Of a stretch of 64,000 nt of DNA, positions 52,726 through 64,000 are shown one piece after another (the first letter of the stretch is position 1; each line of letters begins with the position of its first letter). The stretch is from assembly GCA_029880285.1 (NCBI GenBank), contig JAOUOS010000006.1, positions 62,001 to 126,000 of the forward strand, given 5' to 3'. The position numbers and the translations under genes were made by a program. Source of the DNA: Spirochaetia bacterium (lineage in GTDB: Bacteria; Spirochaetota; Leptospiria; Turneriellales; JAOUOS01). Under the pieces are notes generated by a model that searched no databases, had not been told where the DNA came from, and worked only from the letters and a program-made list of their open reading frames with translations.

Positions 52726-55125
52726 ATGAAAAATAAAAAAATATATAAAGTATATTTGTTAATCATGATTCTTTACTTTCCTTATCAAAATACTTTTGGT
52801 CAAGAAGAAAATCTTGAAGAGAAAAGTTCCAATATACTTGAAAATAATAATACAAATATGCAACAGGAAATAATTGATACTGAAATGCAAAAGCTTTTAT
52901 TAGAAGACTTGAATATATACGACTTAATGAATCGCGAAGTAATCTCAGCCGCAAAGAAAACACAAACGTTGAAAAGAGCTCCAGCAAATATTATTATAAT
53001 AGATCGTAAAACAATTATAAACAGAGGCTACAGGCATTTAACAGATATTTTAAGGGATCTTCCGGGTTTTGATGTAACCATAGGGCAACCCTCAGGAGAG
53101 TACCCTTCACATATTATTTTTAGAGGAATTTCAGATGTAGGACAAACAAAATTATTAATACTTGTAAACGGAATTGAACAAAATGACGTTTCAAATGGGT
53201 GGGTTGAGAATCTTGGGTATGATTTTCTTTTTGCGGATATTGAAAAAATTGAATTTATCAGCGGCCCAGGGTCATCATTGTATGGCAACGAAGCATATGC
53301 TGGCGTTATTAATATTATTACACGCTCTAAAAACAATATATTTCAAAAAGACTCTTCTTTCGCCTTTGAAACAAATAATTATTACGGCTCATATAATACA
53401 ATAACACCAGAAATTCTTATTGGTTATAAAACCGAGAGTGGGTTATCTTTTTGGTCGTCTGCCAGATGGTATTATTCTGAAGGCGATGATGGCAAAGATA
53501 GATACGATCCTGGAAACTATTTTCACAACAATTATGAACCCGATAAAGTAGATACTACAGAATATGGAACAATAGATAATGAAAGAAATTCAGATGGAAG
53601 CAGAAAAAAACTTGAAGACGGATTTAAAACAAATATAAACAATATATATATCAGGTCACATATTGAAAAAGATACATTTAAAATAGGTTTTAATTATTGG
53701 CGACGCAATGAAGGTCTTGGCAGTGAAGTACCCGGCTATGAATATTTTGCAAATGATAAAAACTTACCTTTTAATGTCTTACATGAGGGATACACCATTT
53801 ATAACTTATATCATCATGATATTAACGGCAACATATCATGGAACTCAAAATTATTTCATAGAAGTACAAAAATATTACCTGATACAGAATTTGTATACAC
53901 ATACAAATACCAAAGTGTAGACAATGGTATTAACCCGCCTGTAAAAGATAAATCAAAAAATTATCATGGAGAGGGTTTTACCACAGGAACAGAACAACAA
54001 ATTGATTGGTATATTACCGGTGATAATGAACTAACAATGGGATTTCAAATAGAACGTCAAATAGAACAATACTTTGCCATTGCCTTGGGACAAAAAATAA
54101 ATACAAGTAATAGTATAATAGACTCTACATATCCAACTGAAACAACCAGCATGCAACCGGTTTATTATACTAATGAATACGCTCTTTATCTGCAGGATGA
54201 ACACAAATTTTCTGACAACCACGCTTTAACGTTTGGCATTCGTTATGATTATAATAGTGAATATAAATATTCAATAAACCCCAGAGCCGGATATACCGGA
54301 GGTATAGGAAAATCTTTTTTATATAAAATACTATACGGTGAAGCCTTTAAGGCCCCTACAGTTTTTGAATTATATGATGAATTTAGGGGAAATGAAGAAT
54401 TAAACCCCGAAAAGATAAGAACTTCAGAGTTAGAACTTAATTATTTATTTGGTAAAAGCGGTTTAATTAAAATGAATATTTTTCACAGCCGTCTTGAAAA
54501 TTTAATAACAATAGCTAAAAATTTAAATTCTACTACTTCTTTGTTAAAACCTGATATCTATCAAAATATTGGTACTACAAATATAACCGGTATTTCTATT
54601 GGTTTTAATTATGATATTATTAATAATTTATCTATATATTCGCATTATTCTTTTATCTTAGGAAAAGACTTAAAAAAAGAAATAGACAATATAGCTAAGC
54701 ATAAAATATTTTTCGGATTTGATTATTTATTATTAAATACTGTAAATATAAATTTATCAGGAATTTGGATAGGACCCATCAAAGCTCCCGAAACAAATAA
54801 ATATTTTTATACTAAAAATATTTCAGATGTCAAATATGATTACGTAACCGAAAAAAATCCTGATGGCTATCTTGACAGTTATACTCTTTTGAACCTGACA
54901 TTAACGGGAAATAATTTTTTTGGCGAAAATATAAAACTTGAACCGCATCTTATAATTAAAAATGTACTTAATTCAAAAATAATTACACCGGGAAGACAAT
55001 CTGGTTCTGGCATAAAACCAGTTGATACAATTCAACCTACTATTCAAAATCCTGATGGATTTATACCTGCTTATCATCCACAACCTGGTATTGAAATATT
55101 AATAGGCTTTAGATATACTTTATAG
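52726..55125 (+). CDS. TonB-dependent outer-membrane receptor
   Basis: A 799-residue receptor with signal peptide (to about residue 26, ...QNTFGQ). A plug domain follows (about 60-200; IIIIDRKTIINRGYRHLTDILRDLPGFDV, RGISDVGQTKLLILVNG, GPGSSLYGNEAYAGVINIITR) and then a 22-strand-type barrel with many Tyr/Asn strands to a C-terminal GFRYTL. A strong AAGGGGG ribosome site precedes the ATG. It could import iron complexes, cobalamin or another ligand; the substrate is not evident. It is bracketed by YfiR-like and kinase genes, so it may also serve as a signal receptor. Confidence 0.92.
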   Translation: MKNKKIYKVYLLIMILYFPYQNTFGQEENLEEKSSNILENNNTNMQQEIIDTEMQKLLLEDLNIYDLMNREVISAAKKTQTLKRAPANIIIIDRKTIINRGYRHLTDILRDLPGFDVTIGQPSGEYPSHIIFRGISDVGQTKLLILVNGIEQNDVSNGWVENLGYDFLFADIEKIEFISGPGSSLYGNEAYAGVINIITRSKNNIFQKDSSFAFETNNYYGSYNTITPEILIGYKTESGLSFWSSARWYYSEGDDGKDRYDPGNYFHNNYEPDKVDTTEYGTIDNERNSDGSRKKLEDGFKTNINNIYIRSHIEKDTFKIGFNYWRRNEGLGSEVPGYEYFANDKNLPFNVLHEGYTIYNLYHHDINGNISWNSKLFHRSTKILPDTEFVYTYKYQSVDNGINPPVKDKSKNYHGEGFTTGTEQQIDWYITGDNELTMGFQIERQIEQYFAIALGQKINTSNSIIDSTYPTETTSMQPVYYTNEYALYLQDEHKFSDNHALTFGIRYDYNSEYKYSINPRAGYTGGIGKSFLYKILYGEAFKAPTVFELYDEFRGNEELNPEKIRTSELELNYLFGKSGLIKMNIFHSRLENLITIAKNLNSTTSLLKPDIYQNIGTTNITGISIGFNYDIINNLSIYSHYSFILGKDLKKEIDNIAKHKIFFGFDYLLLNTVNINLSGIWIGPIKAPETNKYFYTKNISDVKYDYVTEKNPDGYLDSYTLLNLTLTGNNFFGENIKLEPHLIIKNVLNSKIITPGRQSGSGIKPVDTIQPTIQNPDGFIPAYHPQPGIEILIGFRYTL

Positions 55126-55133
55126 AATAATTT

Positions 55134-57068
55134 ATGAATCATTTGAAAAATATTTTTGATAAACTACCATTAAGAAATAAACTGATATTAATTCAATTTA
55201 TTACTATTTCTTTCGCCCTGATATTGTCAAGCGCCGGATCTGTATATATTTACAAAGAAATTGCCGAAGAGAAACTTAAAAATAGTATTAAATCTACGGC
55301 TCATACAATAGCAGAAAACTTAGCCGCTACTTTAATTTTTAACGATAAAAAATCAGCAGAATCAACTCTTATAAATTCATTGGATGAGCATAAAGGCATA
55401 TTAAAAGCGTGTATATATACTTTTTCAAACAAGCTTTTTACTTCATATAAAAGTATTAATGAAAATACAATTCAATGCAATAAAGATAGAATTATAAATG
55501 ACCAATTTATAACGTCTTATAAAGATCAGAAAATTTTTTATAATACTATCATTTCGTTTAATTCAGAAGTTGTAGGATATCTTCAATTAATTTCAGATAG
55601 AACAGAAATTAAAGAATCCACATTGCGCTTTTTTGAAATTGCGCTGATTGCTTTTATTGTTATGATGATAATTTCTTTTTATTTATCTTTAAAAGCAAAA
55701 GATTTAATTATGACGCCTATTAAACAATTAACAAATTCTATCGTACAGGTTTCAAAAGAAAAAGATTACTCCCATAACATTAAACATATGTCTAAAGATG
55801 AACTGGGCATTCTGGCTAAAGAATTTAATGAAATGCTTTTAAAAATAAAGAAAAGAGAAAATTCTCTAAAAAAAAATCGAGACCAATTAGAAAAAAAAGT
55901 AATAGAAAGAACCGAAGAACTTCATAAAGCTACAGAAAACGCAATTCAAGCCTCTAAGGCAAAATCAGAATTTTTAGCCAAAATGAGTCATGAAATAAGA
56001 ACACCAATGAATGCAATTCTGGGGTTTGCCGAAGTATTATCTGAAGAATTAAAAAGATCAAAAAATAAAAAATATATTTCATACATATTATCAAGCGCCA
56101 ATTCTCTTTTAAATATTATAGATGATATATTAGATTTATCAAAAGTTGAGGCCGGTAAGTTAGAAATTAAAGAAAACATTATAAATTTAAAAGAAATATA
56201 TGAAGAAACGGCCCTGATGTTTGAGACGAAAATAAAAGAAAAAAATCTCAAACTTTACATCAAGCATGATTCTAAATTGCCAAAATTAGTATTACTTGAT
56301 AACGTTAGAATTAAACAAATATTGATCAACTTATTAAATAATGCCATTAAATTTACTGATAAAGGCTTTATTGAACTTTCTACTATAGTAGAAAATGGCA
56401 AAGAACCATTTCAGAAAAATTTAACATTAAGCGTAAAAGATACCGGTATTGGTATACCAAAAGATCAACAAAAAAAAATCTTTGAACAATTTACACAAAA
56501 AGAAGGTCAGGATCATTCAAAATACGGCGGTACTGGCCTAGGTCTTTCTATAATAAAACAATTAGCAGCTTTAATGGATGGAGAAATTATATTAAACAGC
56601 ACCGTAAATAAAGGAAGCACTTTTTCTGTCAGATTAAATAACATTTTTTATGTAAGTAAAGAAGTAAAATCAAAACAAGTTCAATTAATTAAAAATACAA
56701 AATTTGAAAATAAAAAAATATTAATAGTAGATGACGTAGAAGGCAATAGAAAACTATTAAAAGCATATTTTAATAATTCAAAAATATCAATAATTGAAGC
56801 TGAAAATGGCAAAAAGGCCATTAGTTTATGTGAAAAAGAATTACCAGATATTGTATTAATGGATTTGGTTATGCCCGTAATGGGAGGTGAAGAAGCGATA
56901 AATATTTTAAAAAATAATAATAAAACAAAGAGTATTCCTATTTTAGTTTTAAGCGCTAGCGGCATGAAATCTGATGAAGAAAGGCTTAAAATAAAATGTG
57001 ATGGCTATCTTACAAAACCTATTAATAAGAATAAATTATTTTTAGAAATTGATAAGTTTTTAAATTAA
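55134..57068 (+). CDS. Hybrid sensor histidine kinase with receiver domain
   Basis: A 644-residue kinase. Two transmembrane helices (about 17-40 and 168-186) enclose a ~125-residue periplasmic sensor of CHASE8-like appearance. HAMP (about 186-240), a coiled coil, HisKA with the phospho-accepting His at 286 (MSHEIRTPMNA), and HATPase (NLLNNAIKFTD, DTGIGIP, GGTGLGLSI) follow, then a REC domain (about 525-644) with LIVDD, VLMDLVMP and KPI. There is no separate response regulator nearby, so the REC domain probably passes phosphate to an unlinked partner. It follows the TonB receptor by 8 bases. Confidence 0.95.
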   Translation: MNHLKNIFDKLPLRNKLILIQFITISFALILSSAGSVYIYKEIAEEKLKNSIKSTAHTIAENLAATLIFNDKKSAESTLINSLDEHKGILKACIYTFSNKLFTSYKSINENTIQCNKDRIINDQFITSYKDQKIFYNTIISFNSEVVGYLQLISDRTEIKESTLRFFEIALIAFIVMMIISFYLSLKAKDLIMTPIKQLTNSIVQVSKEKDYSHNIKHMSKDELGILAKEFNEMLLKIKKRENSLKKNRDQLEKKVIERTEELHKATENAIQASKAKSEFLAKMSHEIRTPMNAILGFAEVLSEELKRSKNKKYISYILSSANSLLNIIDDILDLSKVEAGKLEIKENIINLKEIYEETALMFETKIKEKNLKLYIKHDSKLPKLVLLDNVRIKQILINLLNNAIKFTDKGFIELSTIVENGKEPFQKNLTLSVKDTGIGIPKDQQKKIFEQFTQKEGQDHSKYGGTGLGLSIIKQLAALMDGEIILNSTVNKGSTFSVRLNNIFYVSKEVKSKQVQLIKNTKFENKKILIVDDVEGNRKLLKAYFNNSKISIIEAENGKKAISLCEKELPDIVLMDLVMPVMGGEEAINILKNNNKTKSIPILVLSASGMKSDEERLKIKCDGYLTKPINKNKLFLEIDKFLN

Positions 57069-58105
57069 TCTCTAACGGGTAAAACCAATAAACTCATAGG
57101 ATCTACAAAAATACCCCGAATATAAATAAACACATGCAGATGAGCGCCTGTAACCGCCCCTGTTTCACCAATAGACCCTATTTTTTCTCCCGCTATTACT
57201 TTATCACCTTCTTCAACAAATATTTCATTTTGATGCATATAGCCAGAAAAAAATCCGAGCCCATGATCAATTAAAGTATAATTACCTTCAAAATACATTT
57301 TTTCAGCTATAACAACTTTACCATCTGCCATTGCATAAATTGTTGTACCTGTTTTACCGGCAAAGTCTAAACCTTTATGAATTGAATTTTTGATTTTTGA
57401 TTTTATCTTTTCTTTACCTTTTCTTTCATACCTGTATTTTAATCTTTTTGTCCAAAACTCTGAGCTTATGAGATGATTTTCTACTGGATGATGTAGTCTC
57501 GATTTAACTGTATCTTCATTTCTTTCTCTAAACACTTTTTTCTTTTTTTCTCTAGCTCTTTCAATCATTTGTATAACTTCTGGTTTTTTTAATTCATCTA
57601 AATCTGAATATTTTCCCAGTTTTAATATTGTTTTAGAGGTTTTAAACTGTGTCTTTTTTATTTTTACTAAGAAAAAATTTTCTTCTTCTCTAACATGTTT
57701 CTTATTTTTTATAATTATTTTAGCTAAATCTTCTGAATACTCTGGATGTATACCCATAAAACCCCTATAACCCCATGAAAATCGGCTAAGAGGAATTTCT
57801 GTATTATTAAAATAACATTTAATTTCATCTAATTGTTCATTGGGAATTATTTCAATATATATGACTTCACCCTGAGAAAAACTTTTTGAGAATAAGTAAA
57901 CATTGTAATAATTTCCTGAAAATAATATTCTTTCAGGCTCTGCTATTTCAAAATTTTCAGGGTATTTTTCTTTATTTTGTATTAAAGAACTTTCCCATGC
58001 TCTTTTTGTTTCGTCGTTACTTAATAGTTGAAAATCTGAATGTTTACAGTTTTGATCTAGTAATAAAAGAAATATTAAAAATAAGTATGGCTTTTTTTTA
58101 TTAAT
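57065..58105 (-). CDS. M23 family metallopeptidase lipoprotein with ATT start
   Basis: The open frame runs 346 codons from 58105 with no ATG, GTG or TTG before codon 117. At its head is ATT-AAT-AAA-AAA-AAG, then a hydrophobic signal and a Cys (LLLLDQNC), a good lipoprotein signal peptide. A GGAG lies seven bases before the ATT (58113-58116), so ATT at 58105 is the likely start. Residues about 240-340 are an M23 (LytM) zinc endopeptidase with HKGLDFA, DGKVVIAE, IDHGLGFFSGYMH, GETGAVTGAHLHV. It would cut peptidoglycan crosslinks near the membrane. The frame overlaps the end of trxB. Shortening to the ATG at 57757 would discard the signal peptide. Confidence 0.8.
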   Translation of the reverse strand: MNKKKPYLFLIFLLLLDQNCKHSDFQLLSNDETKRAWESSLIQNKEKYPENFEIAEPERILFSGNYYNVYLFSKSFSQGEVIYIEIIPNEQLDEIKCYFNNTEIPLSRFSWGYRGFMGIHPEYSEDLAKIIIKNKKHVREEENFFLVKIKKTQFKTSKTILKLGKYSDLDELKKPEVIQMIERAREKKKKVFRERNEDTVKSRLHHPVENHLISSEFWTKRLKYRYERKGKEKIKSKIKNSIHKGLDFAGKTGTTIYAMADGKVVIAEKMYFEGNYTLIDHGLGFFSGYMHQNEIFVEEGDKVIAGEKIGSIGETGAVTGAHLHVFIYIRGIFVDPMSLLVLPVRD

Positions 58106-59042
58106 TTATTGACTCCAAAAAACGCTCCGCTTCTATCGCGGCCATCGCTCCACTGCCGGCTGCTGTTATTGCCTGTCTATAATAATCATCCTGAACATCG
58201 CCAGCGGCAAATACACCTTCAATTTTAGTTCTTGTTTTACCCTCTATTGTTTTAATATATTTTTTTTCATCTAAATCAAGCTGTCCCTCAAAAAGCTTTG
58301 TATTAGGATCGTGACCTATAGCAACAAAAACTCCCTGTAAAGGAAAATCTACAATACTATTATCGCGAACATCTTTTAATTTTACTCCTGAAACAACACC
58401 GGTTGACTCATCGCCATATATTTCTTCTATTAATTTAAACAAATGAAATTCTATTTTTGGATTATTTTGAGCCCTCTCTACCATTATTTTACTGGCTCTA
58501 AAAAAATCTCTTCTATGAAATACATTAACTTTAGATGCAAATTTTGTTAAAAATAAAGCCTCTTCCATAGCGCTATCGCCGCCGCCCACGATGGCTACTT
58601 CTTTATCTCTAAAAAAGAACCCGTCACAAGTGGCACATGCCGAAACACCTTTGCCCTTATACTTTTCTTCAGAAGGGATATTTAAAAATCTTGCTGTCGC
58701 TCCGGTTGCTATAATAACTGAGTTTGATGTATACTCCTGACCGCCTAATTCAATTTTAAAGGGTCTTCCGTTTAAAAGCTGGGCCTTTTCAACATCTTTT
58801 GTTACAAGTTTCGCGCCAAATTTTTCGGCTTGCTTTCTAAACTGCTCCATCAGTTGAGGACCGTCTATTCCTTCAGGAAATCCCGGAAAATTTTCAACTT
58901 CAGTTGTTATCATTAACTGGCCACCCCGTTGCATACCTTCAAACACAATTGTTTTCAAATTCGCTCTGCCACAGTAAATGGCAGCGGTGTATCCCGCTGG
59001 TCCTGAACCTATTATAATTACGTCATAGTGATTTTCATTCAT
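58101..59042 (-). CDS. trxB: Thioredoxin reductase
   Basis: About 313 residues from the ATG at 59042 (the frame extends upstream only into terminator sequence). The FAD motif GSGPAGYTAAIYC, the redox site CATC in SACATCDGFFF, the NADPH motif GGGDSAMEEALFL and GVFAAGDVQDDYYRQAITAAGSGAMAA are all present. It transfers electrons from NADPH to thioredoxin. It is the first gene after the rRNA operon terminator and is followed by the M23 lipoprotein gene, which starts within its stop-codon region. Confidence 0.97.
   Translation of the reverse strand: MNENHYDVIIIGSGPAGYTAAIYCGRANLKTIVFEGMQRGGQLMITTEVENFPGFPEGIDGPQLMEQFRKQAEKFGAKLVTKDVEKAQLLNGRPFKIELGGQEYTSNSVIIATGATARFLNIPSEEKYKGKGVSACATCDGFFFRDKEVAIVGGGDSAMEEALFLTKFASKVNVFHRRDFFRASKIMVERAQNNPKIEFHLFKLIEEIYGDESTGVVSGVKLKDVRDNSIVDFPLQGVFVAIGHDPNTKLFEGQLDLDEKKYIKTIEGKTRTKIEGVFAAGDVQDDYYRQAITAAGSGAMAAIEAERFLESIN
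58106..58116 (-). promoter_or_regulatory. Ribosome binding site deciding the ATT start
   Basis: GGAG (minus strand, 58116-58113) is complementary to the CCTCC end of the 16S rRNA present in this window, and seven bases separate it from the ATT at 58105. It lies inside the last codons of trxB, consistent with coupled translation. Confidence 0.7.
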
Positions 59043-59100
59043 AAAGACAAAAAATAAAGATATGATAGTTTGTCTAAATATTTTTCTATTAAAGTAAATA

Positions 59101-59128
59101 AAAAAAAACCCGTCTGAATTCAGACGGG
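59101..59128 (-). terminator. Terminator of the rRNA operon
   Basis: A perfect 20-base palindrome centred on GAATTC (CCCGTCTGAATTCAGACGGG, 59109-59128) followed on the minus strand by eight T. It ends the leftward rRNA transcript after 5S and precedes trxB. Confidence 0.9.
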
Positions 59129-59153
59129 TCATATATTATTATTCAATTAAAAT

Positions 59154-59267
59154 CCGCCGGCGTCCTACTCTTCCGGAGAGCGAACCCTCAAGTACCATTG
59201 GCGATGCAGGACTTTACTTCCGTGTTCGGGATGGGAACGGGTGTTTCCCCTGCTCTATAGCCGGCGG
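59154..59267 (-). rRNA. rrf: 5S ribosomal RNA
   Basis: About 114 bases, closed by a CCGCCGGC/GCCGGCGG stem. It contains the conserved loops CCCGAACACGGAAGT and GAGAGTAGGACGC-like sequence. It lies downstream of 23S, as expected. Confidence 0.95.
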
Positions 59268-59357
59268 AAAAATTAATGCGTTATATGTTAATCTTGTTAA
59301 CTTTAATTTACTTCTTTATAAACATTTAAGCTTACTTATCTTTTTTCATAACTAAAC

Positions 59358-59365
59358 CATAATAT

Positions 59366-59372
<7 letters not shown>
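59358..59372 (-). other. 23S processing-stem arm (3' side)
   Basis: CATAATATGGTCAAG here is exactly complementary to CTTGACCATATTATG at 62353-62367 beyond the 5' end of 23S. Together they form a perfect 15-base stem that loops out the 23S rRNA, a typical RNase III processing site. Confidence 0.8.
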
Positions 59373-62352
<2,980 letters not shown>

Positions 62353-62359
<7 letters not shown>

Positions 62360-62367
62360 ATATTATG
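62353..62367 (-). other. 23S processing-stem arm (5' side)
   Basis: Complementary partner of 59358-59372; see that entry. It spans the last bases of the spacer and the first bases of 23S. Confidence 0.8.
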
Positions 62368-62584
62368 CTTTATTTATGATAAAGCATTTGCTAACTATTT
62401 CTCATAGTTAGCGCATTTTCGCTTTTTTATCCTAATTGGTACGCTTAAATTGTTTATAAGCGTTTTACCCACAATTTCTTTTAACAGAAATTATACATAT
62501 AACAATTTTTTTATTTCAAACAGCTTTTATATCCCATAAACATAAAAGCTAATTCAATTATAAATATAAAAAATATAATTGCTT
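62360..62584. other. tRNA-Ala to 23S spacer with hairpins
   Basis: A 225-base AT-rich spacer. It contains three consecutive hairpins: a 9-bp stem with 5-base loop at 62365-62387 (ATGCTTTAT/ATAAAGCAT), an 8-bp stem at 62390-62412 (GCTAACTA/TAGTTAGC), and a 6-bp stem at 62442-62462 (CGCTTA/TAAGCG). These look like precursor-rRNA folding or antitermination elements; no gene is present. Confidence 0.6.
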
Positions 62585-62657
62585 TGGAGGCTAACGGGAT
62601 CGAACCGATGACCTCTTGAATGCAAATCAAGTGCTCTCCCAGCTGAGCTAAGCCCCC
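62585..62657 (-). tRNA. tRNA-Ala (anticodon TGC)
   Basis: A 73-base tRNA in the 16S-23S spacer. Acceptor GGGGGCT with AGCCTCC (one G-T wobble), D arm AGCTCAGCTGGGAGAGC, anticodon stem CTTGA/TCAAG with TTTGCAT loop (anticodon TGC), T arm GGTTCGATCC. No CCA is encoded. Confidence 0.96.
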
Positions 62658-62717
62658 ATTTTTTGGTTTTAGCGAAGCTGCTAGACAGCTGATACCCAAA
62701 GGGTTTGCCGCCAGGCT

Positions 62718-62731
62718 GCTAAGCCCCCATT
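62718..62731. repeat. Direct repeat of the tRNA-Ala 5' end
   Basis: GCTAAGCCCCCATT occurs at 62647-62660 (spanning the 5' end of tRNA-Ala) and again at 62718-62731, in the spacer before tRNA-Ile. The second copy lacks the rest of a tRNA, so it looks like a partial duplication. Confidence 0.7.
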
Positions 62732-62783
62732 TGCTGGGCTTTACTTCAGTGGTTTTAACTCATTTTGTGCTTTCTAATAAGTG

Positions 62784-62857
<74 letters not shown>

Positions 62858-62957
62858 ATATTTTACTCTAAGCTCAAATAACTATTTTCAATTTTATCTC
62901 GGTCACTCTTTGAAAAGCAGACAGCAGGTCTTATTTTGCAGGGTACTTACCTTGCAT

Positions 62958-62975
62958 CACTGCCAAACAGCAGTG
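62958..62975. other. Hairpin in the 16S-tRNA-Ile spacer
   Basis: CACTGC (62958-62963) and GCAGTG (62970-62975) with a 6-base loop form a stable stem 47 bases past the 3' end of 16S. Probably part of precursor rRNA folding. Confidence 0.55.
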
Positions 62976-63022
62976 CCAACTCTCTGCCATGTTGACTATA
63001 AGCCAACACACAGATTCTCCTT

Positions 63023-64000
<978 letters not shown>

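Noticed and set aside
57758..58105. Reading the M23 peptidase as a 230-residue protein starting at 57757
   Set aside because: The same frame stays open upstream for 116 codons and encodes a lipoprotein signal peptide at its head, so the shorter form would lack an export signal.
59043..59132. Upstream extension of thioredoxin reductase
   Set aside because: It runs through the rRNA operon terminator hairpin; the FAD-binding motif begins soon after the ATG at 59042 as in other TrxB proteins.

Overview
The window is a strongly A+T-rich bacterial chromosome segment. It ends at the right in a G+C-richer rRNA operon that reads leftward and is cut off inside the 16S gene. Several features point to a diderm spirochaete: two tandem FlaA-type flagellar sheath proteins (16230-17853), a very long TPR protein ending in a GreA domain (13274-16087), a small PUR-domain nucleic-acid-binding protein (17950-18189), FecR-like and lax-lipobox lipoproteins, and Kdo transferase plus beta-barrel proteins. 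The linked 16S-Ile-Ala-23S-5S operon differs from the scattered rRNA genes of Leptospira, so I assign it only to Spirochaetota, with no genus.

Layout. 1-5456 (minus): the start of a Wza-type polysaccharide export protein, a beta-barrel protein, a large AsmA-like protein, a transketolase C-terminal half and a J-domain protein. 5536-8068 (plus): a Gaa1/M28-like polytopic membrane protein overlapping a Gfo/Idh/MocA oxidoreductase. 8065-20737 (minus): a housekeeping series of pheA, scpB, scpA, trpS, a ThiS-like carrier, rsmE, a LolA-like protein, TPR-GreA, flaA x2, PUR protein, parB, parA and rsmG, covering chromosome segregation, tRNA charging, ribosome methylation and motility. 20855-24675: a lipoprotein, an AAA+ ATPase, a HEAT-repeat protein and a DUF4416 protein. 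24658-30464 (minus): the conserved block tilS-pth-rplY-prs-glmU-tRNA-Gln-ispE-atpZ-like. 30640-33034: a TlpA-like lipoprotein, a YggS protein and recA. 33187-38399: a LamG/FN3 surface protein, rpiB, a TPR/barrel protein, a cupin and a FecR protein. 38530-45000: ubiD, hemolysin III, cfa, a SET-domain protein, an ECF sigma factor with a cysteine-bearing lipoprotein, and a TetR regulator. 45027-57068: rel, waaA, a second TetR, a zinc-ribbon protein, tldD-tldE, then a YfiR / TonB-receptor / hybrid-kinase cassette. 57065-59042 (minus): an M23 peptidase lipoprotein and trxB. 59101-64000 (minus): terminator, 5S, 23S, tRNA-Ala, tRNA-Ile and the 3' part of 16S.

Most of the window is ordinary core genome. 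The points that stand out are these. A peptidyl-tRNA hydrolase sits in its canonical gene neighbourhood but has lost three of the classical active-site residues (His, Asn, Asn replaced by Arg, Asp, Ile). The M23 lipoprotein gene has no ATG/GTG/TTG start; its only sensible start is an ATT codon with a well-spaced Shine-Dalgarno. The ThiS-like carrier ends in GGGS instead of GG. There is a bacterial SET-domain protein with a post-SET-like cysteine cluster. The YfiR-TonB-kinase triad looks like a self-contained envelope sensing system. No CRISPR array, insertion sequence, prophage or integrase was seen.
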